From: Linnemannia hyalina
Lineage: Eukaryota; Mortierellomycota; Mortierellomycetes; Mortierellales; Mortierellaceae
NCBI GenBank assembly: GCA_019671135.1
Contig: JAHRHY010000018.1
Coordinates: 868,001 to 932,000 of the forward strand
Reading direction: 5' to 3'
DNA length: 64,000 nt
Shown: positions 34,823-46,559 of the stretch, in pieces
How positions within the stretch are numbered: position 1 is the stretch's first letter
Layout of the letters: every line of letters begins with the position of its first letter
Translations under genes and position numbers: made by a program
Notes under the pieces: generated by a model
Database searches by the model: none
The model's input: the letters and a program-made list of their open reading frames with translations, nothing else
What the model was told of the DNA's origin: nothing

Positions 34823-35849
34823 AATTTCTTCCTCCTTTTCCCTCCCCTTTTCTCCTTGTAATGTTGGACGGACTGATGAGATACCCCTTCATGGACAGGA
34901 CAGGACACGACACGACAGAACAGGAGACGACAAACACCAAACCTATCCAGAGAAAAAAAAAAGGGAGGGAAAATTGACATGAATAATGAAGGGCCACATG
35001 ACAAAATTAGGAGCTTTATCTTCGTTTTTTCTTTCTTTATCATAAAACCTTTACGCCATCGACACGATAGAAGAAAAGTGCTTCTTGTGCCGTAGCTTCA
35101 TGTTTGTTTTATTTGTTTTGTATGCGAAAGACCGCGCGTGTGATGAATGAAAGAGCAGCCGCCCCTACTACCACCGCCCAGAAGTTCTCATCCAATCTAA
35201 ACCGATTCATGCAAAAAAAGCTGCCGTAATAAATCCCCGTGGGCCCATTTTTGCTCGACTCCTATCCAGTTCATTTTGTGGGAACGGAAAAAAAAAGAGC
35301 GGGAAAAAAATCCCCCCCCCGAATTGTCCAGTTAGTCCTAGCCAAGAACGAACGAGTTCTCCCATTCTCCCATTACCTTGCCTTCAACCCGCAAGCGCCG
35401 CACAGTTCACTATTTCCTGAGCAGTGATTTTTATTTTCGTTGCAACTACCGCAAGTTTTTTACTTTCTTTCTTTCAGTCATTTTTTTGGGGATGGGATAA
35501 AACTATATGATACAGATAATATGAGGGGAATATGCTACAAAACAAGAGGTAGAAGACAAAGAAAATTCAAAGTAAGAAAAGAAAAGAAAAAAAATGAAAA
35601 AGCGAAATACTAGAATTTTTTTGGGGAAGAGAGGGGAGAAGGGTAAAAGGATACGATATCAATGTTATTCGAGCATGTACTTTTTTTTGTGCGCCGGAAA
35701 GCATTTTGTCGTTTTACAATTTTTTTGGTGGGTGGATGCTGTGATGCTGTAAGGTGATAGTTGATTGTGTGGTTGTGGAAGGTAGCGAAGAGGTGAAGGA
35801 AATGGACGAGGAAGGAATGGAAGAAAAGGAAACAGGTTGCCTTCAAGGG
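34823..35849. other. Convergent spacer between YIF1 and the RING gene
   Basis: About 1 kb with A- and T-homopolymers (for example poly-C near 35310 and A-rich 35570-35600). Short frames only; I see no gene. Confidence 0.45.
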
Positions 35850-38800
35850 TTAGTCACTGGCAGCCCCGACAGGGCGAGTGGATCCGCCCCCGACATGGAA
35901 CTCCAGCTCCTGCAATCGAGTCCTGGTTGTCGGCTGTCGACACATTGGACAGTGTCTCGCAACATTCAGCGCCATATGGATGCACGCCCGACAGAACGCG
36001 TGCCCGCACCGTAACATCGTCGGAACATTCATCGTCTCCATGCAGATACTACACTTGAGATGCTGTGACACCCAACTCCCAGCAGCGCTCGATTCCATCG
36101 ACGCCGATTGTCGTCGTTCCATCGTCGTCGTTGTTGTCGTTGTCGCCGTCGCTATTGTTGTCTTTGCCGCTGCTGGTGGCTGGTCCTGGCTCCGGCTCGG
36201 ACTACTGGCGGGGGACGAGTCTCTGATCAAGAAGCTTTCGCGCAGCCCACTTCCTTGCCTGTGTATACGTCGATGCTGTGATGATGAGTCGGGTGAAAAT
36301 GAGGGGGCGCGTCGGGAGGATGGTCGAGCTAATGAAGAAGAGGAGGAGGAAGAAGGGAGTGCAGGGTCACGGAGAATGAGACGGACAGGGGAGGGGCGAC
36401 GGGCAACGGGGCTATATCTATGCTGCCCACGGTCAAGGGGGGTGGTGCTCCTGCGGGATGTGGTCGGGAAAGTAACCGGTTGAGCCTCATATGAAGGCGA
36501 CCGCATGTTAAAGGACGGCGGCGACCTCGCTGGAAACGATCCTTGGCGTGCTGATCGAGGCGGCGGCGGCAACGGTGAGGTACGCCTTGATATAACTCTG
36601 CCGGATGTGCTGTCCCGACGAAGATTGAGAATGTAACTGACCTCCTCGTCCACCTGCCTTTCATTCAATCCATCATCATCCACCTCCTGTGAGCCTCGAA
36701 CGTCCTCCTCTTCACTGTCGCTCTCGATCTCTGCATAGTCGATCGATGGCAAGTGGTCGTCAACGTCCACTACGTCCTCAATTTGAGGACGCCGATGGCC
36801 CTCCACTTCGAGCCGATCTTCTGCCGGCAAGATGAGCTGAATAGGGCCGCGCGACCATGGGTGGTGCGGGTCCAATTGCACCTCCCTGACCTCACTGTCA
36901 ATGCGCACTGTGTCACGCCCGTAAAAGTCATCATCGTCGTCATTGTCGTCCGAGATTTCAAGAATGTCGATCGAGTTGTTGGAAGACCGATTGGTAGGTC
37001 GAGTTTGACTTCTCTCCACCGATTGTGACGATCTCGAGACAAGGCGTTGCAAGGTGGGCAGCTGGAAGGAGTGCTGAGGGGTCAGACCTGGGACTCGAGG
37101 AAGACTGTCGCCTCGCGGGTAGCTGCCAATACGAGGTTGAGGTGTCAGGTCAATGACCTCAATGACCTCTTCGTTGTCGGGGTCATCGTCGATAGAATGA
37201 ACTGTTGGGGCGGCCTGGGACGCAATTGACAGCGGCTCTGTCGAGGGACTTCTCGAGAGATGTTGCCTTGGCGAAGTGGCGGGCTCAGCTTGTCGTTCAA
37301 CCGACGACGTTCGAACATGGGTAGCTAATCTGTCCGCAGCGTCACGAAGTCTCCTTGGGGTGACAGTGGCATCCGAGTCAACTGAACGAGCGGGCGACGG
37401 CTCACGGCTCTCAGAACCATCCTCAACATACAATGAACGATGAAGGCTGGAATCGTCTTGCCCTGAGAAGCTAGTATCATAGGTGAAACTGGCGTTGTAA
37501 TCAGCTTGATTGGAGTTCCCGTCGCTGGTTGCATCAACGTCATCGTCGTCGTCAATGACAATTGCGCCGTTTTGGCGACGGTCATCCGTGACTGGGGCAT
37601 TATTGTCGGAATCTTCATCCACATCGTACACCCTTGGCCGTTTCAAGTGGTGGTCATGCTCCCCAGATCCTTGTGCCACAAGTGGCGACACAGAGGCGGC
37701 AGGTACAGATGAAGAGGGTGTCGAGACTGATGCAACTGAACGGCTTGGCGAAGCCGAGTGGCGACCTGGGGTACTTGTACCCGACATAATGGGGGTGACT
37801 AGGTCGTCGGACAACTTGCGCTTTCGCTCTTGTCCGTTGCGGGTGCTGGTGGAGTGAGCGGTGAAGTCGGCTTGTGCGTGAGGTGCAGTGGAAATCTGGT
37901 CACCCACGTGGTTGACCTTGATGCGCTTCAGGTGGTGGTCCTGCTCAGCAACAGAGTCTGGTATATCCACAATTTCTACAGCGTTTGAGGGCATCGACGA
38001 CAATGACGAGGTCGAGGACGACGCGATGGCGACGTTTAAGGAGGAGGACGAAGCGGTAAAACTTTGCAACGTCGATTCCGACACTACGGGTGTGATCAAA
38101 TCGCTTAGGTTCTTGCGTTTCCTGCCACTCTCAGCGGTGGCAATGTCCTTGTGATGGGCCGAGTCCACGACGAGGAGGTCTAATGTGGTTTTATGAAGGA
38201 TGGAAAAGGGAGAAGGAAAAAAGAGTGGGAGAGAGAAGAGAATTTATTAGAAAGCATGCTTTTGTTTCGTCAGGAGGAAAAGGGGCTATCGTCCTTATTT
38301 ACAGCAAGTATTGACAACTGTGATATGGACATTAGCAATCAATCGCGAGATGGACTTGCAGGCCTGCTAAGAGAGAGCAGAGAGAGAAAGAGAGACAAGA
38401 CGGAGAGCGCTCGCTTTTTGGTTCGTCGCCTTTTTTTTCTCTTTGTTTGTATTGCGCTCGTGCTCGCGGCGTCCAAGAGGTACAAATGGAGTCGAGGCAG
38501 ACCGTCATTTGATGCGCAACGTCCGATACGCTAGGATATCAATGGCGAAAGGGCTCCCGTCGTCGCCTCCTCTGTCCTTCTCTCCTCACTCATTTGTTTT
38601 TTGTTGCTGTCGTATGGTGGCTTTATTGTTTGCGACAAGAGTCAAGCCAAGCAAAGGACGACAGCGACTGTAATGGACAAACATGACAATAGCAACGATA
38701 GTAATAATAACAAAAATGAATAAAAAAAAAGAGAGATAGAAAAATAATATCGCACCGAAAGAAAGAAAAAAAAGGGCACGATGAGCACACAAGAAGCTAT

Positions 38801-39329
38801 AAAAGAAACAAAAAAGCTTGAGTTTTACTTCATATAAATATTGAAGTATATAATTACCCTTGTGGAGGAGGCCGTCCTGTTGTGAAGACGAGTCGACGGC
38901 TGAAAAAGAGGAGGACGACGACGGCAACACAGATGACGAGGCTGTCTTTGTGCTGTGAGGTACCACTCCGTTTTTGTCGGTTGCAACTGCGTGATGGTGG
39001 ACGCTGTTGTTGTTGCTATTATGGTGGCGTTGTCGACCGTGTTCCTTGTCCATGTCCGTTTCCAAGTTCGTATCCGTAGCCCAATTCTTTCTCCTGTCCT
39101 CAATCGGTTTTGCAATGTTGTTGTTGCTGCTGTGCTTCATGTTGCTGTTGTTGTTTTGCTCCATCGTGGTGGTGTTATTGTCATTGTCGTCGACTGTGGT
39201 GGGGGTCGTAGAAGACGAGAGCGCAGCAACTGAAGCAGCAGCAGCAGAGGCAGAGGTGGCCAAGGACTCCATCCCCAGCACGTGTGAGAGTGCGCCTCGA
39301 TCGAGGGAAGGGGAGCGGGGGGAGGCCAT
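35850..39329 (-). CDS. RING-finger protein with multiple SUMO-interacting-like motifs (candidate SUMO-targeted ubiquitin ligase)
   Basis: Two exons (39329-38858 and 38179-35850) give about 933 residues. They were joined because the second exon has no ATG, starts at a good TTAG acceptor, and the phase-1 donor after LLHKG matches it. The C terminus holds a C3HC4 RING (35930-36062): CSICMETMNVPTMLRCGHAFC, then CPMC. The long acidic, Ser-rich body contains short hydrophobic cores flanked by acids that fit SUMO-interacting motifs: VEIVDIPD (near 37960-37980), AIVIDDDDD (near 37535-37570), EVIEVIDLT (near 37145-37175) and IDILEISDDND (near 36930-36978). Basic KRK and HHLKR patches could serve nuclear import. 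SIM clusters plus a terminal RING is the architecture of STUbLs (RNF4, Slx5-Slx8), which ubiquitylate poly-SUMO conjugates. RING and motifs are seen; STUbL function is inferred. Exon 1 is Ser/Asn/His-rich and less certain. Confidence 0.75.
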
Positions 39330-41040
39330 GGCACTTGGTTGATTGGAGGAAGCAGAGGAGAGAAGAAAAAAGACTATAAGGAAATGAGCGGGGTGGAGGA
39401 GAGGGAGGGGGGTGGGGAAGGTGGAAAGGAAAGGAAAGGAAAGGAAAAGAAGGAAGGGGGAAAAAGAGGGTTGAAGAAAAAAAGGAAAGAAAAAAAAAGG
39501 GAGGGAAAAAGACACACAGACAGAGGGGAAAAAGAGATGGGCGAGTTGACTGCATGTGGAATAGAAGAAAGAAAACAAGCCAAGGAGAAAAATCACTGAC
39601 AGGAAAACAAACGACTTCATGGCAGCAGACTCTTCGTTCCAATATTCGCATCCATTATTCGCATTCGCACCCACAGCTCTTTGTTTGCCCTCTCTCTTTC
39701 ACCACTGGCCACCTTGCGTCGAGAAAAAAAAAAAAAGAAGCAGAAGCGTCACCTTCTTGACAGAACATGAACAGAAAACATATCGACAAGAAGAAAAGAG
39801 CTAAAACACACTCCTATGCTTTGTTTCCCTCTATTCATGCGGGGGTAAGGTGATAGTCTCCTCCTGTTTGCGTCTACAAATACACAAACGAATCCACACC
39901 GCCCTTTCCCCATCATCCCTTTCCATCCCTCTCTCCTCCTTTCCAGTTCCCTGTCATCTAAAATGTGATGCGTGCTGTAAGCATGAATGTGTCTGTCTGT
40001 CGTGTTGGTGAGAGCGTGTACTCTCCTTATCCCTGTGGACACAACGATCGATCACGTTTCTGTGTTTTCTTCCGCTATAGTTTTATTCCCACAACGTTCT
40101 TCCTCGTCTGGCGTAGGTGTCCGTCCTGGAAGCCAGCTGTGCAGGACACACAGGGAACAAAGGGAAAGCTTGTTCTTCATATACCTTTTTTGGTGGCAAA
40201 TGCGTAAATACTATCTCATTCGCCACCTCTGTACCCCATCTAAAAGAACACTGTTTCGCCACCTGTTTTGTTCATGCAAACGCTCAAACTCACACCACCC
40301 CGGCCAAGCCTCCTAACTAGCCTTCATTTTGTGCGCGCATTTGCGCACCACCACCATTTCGCGAGTGCGCGTGTTGAAGTCGACCAGCCTAACTGTCCGT
40401 CGTCATTCCGTGACTGCTCCTGCACCTCCTCTTCCTCCTAGCACACCCAGGTCGTTTGTCCATAAACCTATCCTCTTCCATCTCTTCCTTTATTCCCCAT
40501 CAACTTCTTCTTCCTTTGTCCTTTGTCCTTTGTCTCCCTTTTGTCAACGGTATGTTCTCTCCCTTGTTGGTTGTTGTCCTCTCATGGAGACTCGTTTCAG
40601 TCGCAAAAGAACATGCCAAAGAGAATGAACTACACACACTAACAATTTCACGCATGCTCTTGTTCTTTGTTCTTTGTCTTGGCTTCTTGGATACGGACCG
40701 AACTACCTCCCGGCTGCTCTATTCCCGTTCGTCATCATCTCCTATCATACCACCCCCGTCTTCTTTTACTCATATCAATGCTCTCCTTTGTGTGTTTCGA
40801 ATGGACCTCAACATACTACCTCACAACTCATTTTGGGCGTTGCTGTTTGCTGCTGCTGCTGCTGCTAACCTCCCTCTTCGTTGCTGCTCTCGTCTCTTCC
40901 AAACTCAGCCCTTTTGTCTTTTCACTTTCTTGTCCAGTTCGTTATTCCCTCACACTCTCTCTCTCCTCCTCAGCCAGAAAACACTTATCTTAACTTCACC
41001 ACCACTAAAAAAAACTAATCAACTCTCAACGCACCACAAC
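39330..41040. promoter_or_regulatory. Divergent intergenic region between the RING gene and the subtilase
   Basis: 1.7 kb. Near the RING gene it is a purine-rich tract (GGAAA repeat 39421-39450); toward the protease it is CT-rich with TCCTTTG repeats near 40515-40540 and a GCT run near 40849-40866. A frame open in phase with the protease extends back to 40456, but its composition is that of a CT-rich leader, so I treat it as untranslated. Confidence 0.5.
39421..39450. repeat. GGAAA short tandem repeat
   Basis: About five GGAAA units in the purine-rich leader of the RING gene. Confidence 0.7.
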
Positions 41041-43097
41041 ATGCTCATCAAACTCTCCACTGTTGCCCTCTTCGTCGCTTCGACTGCGGTCGCATTCCCT
41101 TCCTGGGGCAACTCTGACAACCTCGCCCCCGTCATTTCCTCATCCAACGCCGATGTCGTCCCCGACTCGTACATCGTCGTCTTCAAGGATGGCGTCCATG
41201 CCAACGACCACTCTGCCTGGGCTGCTAACCTCCACAAGCGTGACTTGACCACCAACGGTATCTGGGACAACATCTCCAGCGGTGTTAAGCACGTCTATGA
41301 TATGGGTTCCTTCCAGGGCCTCGCCGGTCGCTTCCGTCCCGACGTCCTTGATGAGATTCGCAAGCACCCCGACGTAAGTCTCCTTCTGCTGCTCTTTTTG
41401 TGAGTCTGTCTACGACTGAAAACAACAGCCAAGCGTTTTTTGTATGTGGGGCAGGAGTGTACTTTGCAGGGCGACAGGATGGCAATGACTGGTTCTGGAT
41501 AATATTACTGCTCAAGGATGGAACTGGCGCAACACCCCTTCCCCCATCACCCGTTTTCTTTCTCCCTTTCTTATACCTCTGAGTCGTCTTGAAGTGCCTT
41601 GCCACTTTCCAATCGCTATTACGTTGACCATGCCAAGAAGACAAGAAGATGATCTATTTTGAGCGCCACACATCAATCACCAACCAACCATCAATCATTA
41701 CATTAAATATCAAACTGGAATGGCTATGTGGTTGAAAACAGGAAAGACAATAGCACTGGGTCCCAGCTTTCTGGTGATGGCCAGGGAGGGGGTGAACCGA
41801 GAAAGGAAGAGACAAAGAGTCATGACCAGAGATGACGAAAGAGAAAGAGGGGTACCTCAGTCAAAGGTGGTGGCTAGGTTCGTTGTCGCTCCAATTATGT
41901 CTTTATGATTGCGCAAACAAGAACACTGATGACATGGCTCAATTCGTCGACAAAAGACATAATTAAATTTTTATGCGGGACAGGACGATATGGATATGCA
42001 GGACACATCCAAACCAAACCCGTGATACATTCCCTTGACACTAGTCTCACATCAACCAACAACCAACAACGTATTCATCTTTTTTTCTCACGCAATTCAA
42101 CGTATCTTTTATCTTTTAGGTCGACTACATTGAGCGCGACCAGCTTGTCTATGCTTCCGAGATCAAGATCCAGACCCGCGCCCCCTGGGGTCTCGCCCGT
42201 ATCTCCCACCGCAAAGCATTGACCCTCGGCACCTTCAACAAGTACGAGCACAACCCCAACGGAGGAGAGGGCGTCACCGTCTTTGTCATCGACACCGGTG
42301 TCAACATTGACCACAACGAGTTCGAGGGTAGAGCCAAGTGGGGTACGACCGTCCCCGCCAACGACCCCGATGCAGATGACAACGGTCACGGTACTCACTG
42401 CGCCGGAACCATTGGCAGCAGAGCCTATGGTGTCTCCAAGAAGGCCAACATTGTCGCTGTCAAGGTCTTGCGCTCCAACGGATCCGGCACCATGGCCGAC
42501 GTCATTGGAGGTGTCGACTATGCCATCAAGCAGCACAAAGCTCTCGCCGAGAAGCAGGGCAAGAAATACAAGGGTTCCGTCGCCAACATGTCACTCGGAG
42601 GTGGCAAGTCCCGTGCCTTGGACGACAACGTTGCAGGAGCTGTTGCTGCTGGTCTTCACTTTGCCGTTGCCGCTGGTAACGACAACCGCGATGCCTGCGA
42701 CTACTCCCCCGCCGGTGTTCCTGCCGCCGTCACTGTCGGTGCCTCATCCTTGGATGACTCGCGCGCCTACTTCTCCAACGTCGGAAAGTGTGTTGATATC
42801 TTCGGACCTGGAAAAGACATCGAGTCGACCTGGATTGGCTCCAAGTCTGCCAAGCGCACCATCTCTGGAACATCGATGGCTTCCCCTCACGTTGCTGGTT
42901 TGATCGCCTACTACTTGTCGCTGGCCCCCGCCTCGGAATCGTCCTTCAACTCTGGTGCCTACACCCCTGACGAGATGAAGAAGTTGCTCATTTCCCGCGG
43001 TACCCGTGATGTCTTGTCCGATATCAAGGGCGACACCCCTAACGTCTTGATCTACAACAATGCCGCTGAGGACAAGGAGAAGTTCTGGGCTTGGTAA
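41041..43097 (+). CDS. Subtilisin-like serine protease (peptidase S8, proteinase K/vacuolar protease B type)
   Basis: Two exons (41041-41373 and 42120-43097), about 436 residues. Residues 1-18 are a signal peptide (MLIKLSTVALFVASTAVAFP). An I9 propeptide follows: DSYIVVFKDGVH ... HVYDMGSFQGLAGRF ... DVDYIERDQ. The catalytic triad is complete: Asp in FVIDTGVNIDH, His in NGHGTHCAGT and Ser in GTSMASPHVAG. The oxyanion Asn is in AAGNDN. The mature enzyme would start after about residue 120 (near TRAPWGLARIS), as in proteinase K relatives. It is either secreted or vacuolar; no C-terminal anchor is present. Codon usage is strongly biased to C-ending codons, suggesting high expression. The single intron is 746 bp, the longest confident one in the window apart from the RING gene's, and holds no evident gene. 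Confidence 0.94.
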
Positions 43098-43475
43098 ACA
43101 AACTCTTCTGTCACTGTGCATAGCATGCACATCATGATATTCTTTCAAGACCCCCGACCAAGGCGACAAGCTCGACCCCTACCCCCTCCTCCCCTTCTCA
43201 CCTCTACTTTGATACATAGCACCACCACCACATAACGACAAAAGCGAAAAAAAACATTAGCTCTTTTTCTTTTCTTTTCTTTTCTTCTTTTTACTATTAC
43301 CCACCTCCTGGCTGAGAAAATACAACAACAACGAGCAATTAACAACAAATATAAAGGAAACCCCAATCGTGGTCATCTTTTCTGAAAGCTACTATTATTG
43401 AGAAACTACGCGACATGCGCGAAAAACGATGTGTGAGGCTATAAAAATATGATTGGTATTTTTTTCTTCTTTGGT
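43098..43475. other. Convergent spacer between subtilase and 2-hydroxyacid oxidase
   Basis: 378 bp with both 3' untranslated regions, AT-rich. No gene. Confidence 0.4.
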
Positions 43476-46051
43476 TTACAATCTGGAGCGAGCGGTGGTG
43501 CCGTGCTGGACATGGTCGCGGTTGATGTCTTCAATCTTGCAGCAGCCCGCCAAGGCCATGGCCAGTTCAAACTCTTGCTGGATCAAGTTCAATGCCAAGG
43601 TCACTCCCTCCTCACCCTATGTCAATCATAAACGTAATTGATAATCTAGTCAGCATTCTGCAAAACGAAAATAACAAAAACATAGCTGAAGAATAAAACG
43701 ATTGAAAAAAAAAAAGAACTTACATCATGAGCAAGACCCCAAAGGATGGGTCGGCCCAAGAAGGCGGCCTTGGCACCAAGAGCAAGGGCCTTGAGGACAT
43801 CAGTGCCCTTGCGGACACCTCCATCAATATAAACCTCGACACCTCTACCCTTGACAGCCTCCAAAACCTCCGGCAACGCGTCAATAGTCGCCAAGACACC
43901 ATCCAACTGACGACCACCATGGTTACTAACCAGAATACCCTCCACTCCAATATCGGCCGCGAGCTTAGCATCCTCAGCCGTCAGGACTCCCTTGACAACA
44001 ACGGGGAGCTTGGTGATGGAACGGACCCAGGCAATATCGCTCCAGTTCAGGGTAGGATCGATCTGGGAGACGACATAAGCAGCCAAGCTCGATTCTTGAC
44101 GGACGACTTTTTTGGTTGCTCCTGCCTTGTCGTGATTCAAGCCATCATTGTTATCGGAGGCAGCGGAGGAGCCTTCTTCGTCGTTGTGGTCGAGGATGGT
44201 GGCCATGGTGACTTTGGAATCTTTGTTCTCAAAGTTAGCCATCGACATGTGCCCCGGCAGCTTGAAGACGTTCCTAACATCTGCGAGACGGCGGCCCAAG
44301 AAGGGGGTGTCAACCGTAATCACCAATGCTAATTGGTAGTAGAGAATGAAGGAGGGTAGAATAGCGTGTTACTTGTTTGCAAATAGTCCTTGTGAAGAAC
44401 AACCACAACGAAATATTTAGCAGTTACATAACGGAGGGAAAACCTATAACCATAAACTCAAAGGCTCAATATAGAAGGGAAAAAAGAAAGAGGTTCTCCC
44501 TAAGCTTCAACCTTCTTTTTTCTCTGACAACGATCGTTCAGAGCCCGAGCCACCCGAAAGGTCATTCATTGTTGATACACTTTTTCCCTTTGGCCTCCTT
44601 CCCGCTCAAGTTCCTTTTGACCTTACTCATCCATTGACTGCGTCAGTAGCACTGTTGTCAATTGCTCCCGGTTACTTCCTTCTTTCAACTCACTCAACTA
44701 TTATCATCCATCGCCAGAGGAAATTGTGATGAACGAGCAAGTATTTGATCCCTTGACACTTTAAGCCAAATAAACATGAGCATGACAACCACAACCACAT
44801 TCTTGATCAACATTCTCCGAAACGAAAAAAAAAAAAAAGTAACAGAACACGAATTGTCATCCAAAATACCCCGAATAGGGAATAGTAAAAAAAATAATTG
44901 GGTGAAGAACTTCAATGCATTTCGTTTCCTCCCGGTCCATCTCCAACCAAGATCTCTCATCGCTTACCTTTGTAACCGGCCTTCTCGACCCGACGGATCA
45001 ATTGCTCAGTGACGACACGGTCCTTGTAGACATAGAGCTGGAACCAAAAAAGAGGCAAGGCGCCCGAGGCTGATTGATCCCATGGAACCTCTCGACCGGC
45101 CTCGATCGTGTCTTCAGCCGACGTTGTTGACCACGATGACAAGATCATGCACTTTTTGGCGTTTGCTGCAGCTGGATTTCAAAAGTGAAAAATATGAGAG
45201 AGAGGGCGAGAAAGATGAACGTTAATGCATGTCGAGGAACTATTAGTCACTGCACTGTTGGTTTTTTCCTTGGTACATGTTTTAGATGTACACGACAGAG
45301 CAACATTGGTTTGTCTTAGATGTACACGGCAAGGCACACATAGAGTTGTGGGATAGTAAAAGAATTGAACCACAAACAGATGCTTGAAGACAAGTTCACA
45401 ACCCTACAAAAAAGTAAAGCCATCAATTCCAATCGTTCACGTCCCCCTCTCTCTTAATTTCACATTCTTCATATCTTTCCTCGGATGGCAGTAAAAACGA
45501 TACGACCAGGAAGATCTTTCACTTCTTTGTTTCTACTTCTTGTCGACAAAAACGAGTATGTTGCGGAATTTGACCATTGCAAAGAAAGAATAGCTTACCA
45601 CGGGCAGTGGCCTTCTCGCCGGCATCGTTGGCAAGACGCTGCATAGCAGTAGGAGCAATGCAGATTGGGCTGCTGACCTTGTGGCCCAAAAGGGTGGTCG
45701 TGGTGTCAATCTTGGACACATCTCTCAAGATCCTTGGGCGAAGACGAAGTCTACCCGCCGCCAAACATGGAATAATCAATAGAGGCTTAGAAAGGGCTCC
45801 AATTGTCACCGGCATAGAAACCGTCTGTGGCTACTGAAGGTATGCAATGTGTGCATGCCCTCAATACAGTTGATTATCTGCAGATATCGAGATATAATTT
45901 ACCTGCTGTAAGCGTCCTGGTTGTCTTTGAGGGTCTGCATGTCATTGGCTCCACTACGGTAGTAATCGAGGGCATTGAGGGCCAGGGTGGTGTGAGCGTT
46001 GTGCTCAAGGTCGGCGATGGAGATGGGGACTTGCTGAGGAAGGCGCGACAT
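43476..46051 (-). CDS. FMN-dependent (S)-2-hydroxyacid oxidase, peroxisomal (glycolate/lactate oxidase family)
   Basis: Five exons (46051-45903, 45750-45599, 45171-44968, 44328-43724, 43616-43476), about 416 residues. Substrate-loop and FMN residues of the family are visible: [31 protein letters not shown], the SWSTTS segment, FQLYVYKDR and [20 protein letters not shown] carries the Lys near [14 protein letters not shown] the catalytic His and Arg, and [12 protein letters not shown] and GRPILW the FMN phosphate site. It oxidises L-2-hydroxyacids (glycolate, lactate or longer) to 2-oxoacids with H2O2 formation. The protein ends in SRL, a valid PTS1 variant, so peroxisomal import is expected. 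Flexible loop 4 carries an extra acidic/Ser/Asn-rich segment of about 35 residues (44130-44200) not seen in typical members. It is head-to-head with COX19 over 508 bp. The substrate is not decided. Confidence 0.92.
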
Positions 46052-46559
46052 TGTTTTTTTCTTGCTTGCTTTGGTTTGGCTAATGAGGAGGGGAGAGTGA
46101 ATGAGAAGGAGAGTGGAGAAGGCTGTGATGAGGAGAGTGAAGACCAAGAACACAAAAAGAAGGAAAAGGAGAAGAAGGAAGAAGAGAGGACTTTAAAGGA
46201 ACAGGTTCGGCGGGTTGGGACAACGACCATACCCCTCTCTGAAACCCACTGGGGGAATGATAGATCGAGTCCAATCAGCGATAAGTCCAAGTCACGGGGA
46301 CACGGAAAGCTGTCTGTGGGCCGAGCAAAGCTTGCCCCGACTTGGACTGCCGTTTTCACCCATTCCTGGTAGGAGAGGCTGAAAGAGATCAACACTCGAC
46401 CCATGCCGGTTTCACGGATCAACCCATTTCTTCCTCATTCTCTCATTCCTCTTCTTCTTACACCACTCCTTCATTACCATTGACACTTATCATTCAAAGA
46501 CAGTGCACACCTGACAACAACAACAACAAAACACATACCAATACACCAACACAACTACA
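46052..46559. promoter_or_regulatory. Bidirectional promoter region, hydroxyacid oxidase/COX19
   Basis: 508 bp between divergent starts. GA-rich on the oxidase side and CT/AC-rich next to the COX19 ATG. No gene inside. Confidence 0.5.

Noticed and set aside
35878..36483. Plus-strand open frame opposite the RING exon (Val/Arg-rich)
   Set aside because: Complement of Asp/Thr/Ser-rich low-complexity coding sequence; no motif.
40456..41040. In-frame N-terminal extension of the subtilase
   Set aside because: The ATG at 41041 starts a perfect signal peptide; upstream codons are from a CT-rich leader with repeats.
43646..43971. Alternative minus-strand continuation past the hydroxyacid oxidase exon 4
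   Set aside because: Reading through the GTAAGT donor gives [13 protein letters not shown] intron translation; the real last exon (43616-43476) restores the conserved C terminus.
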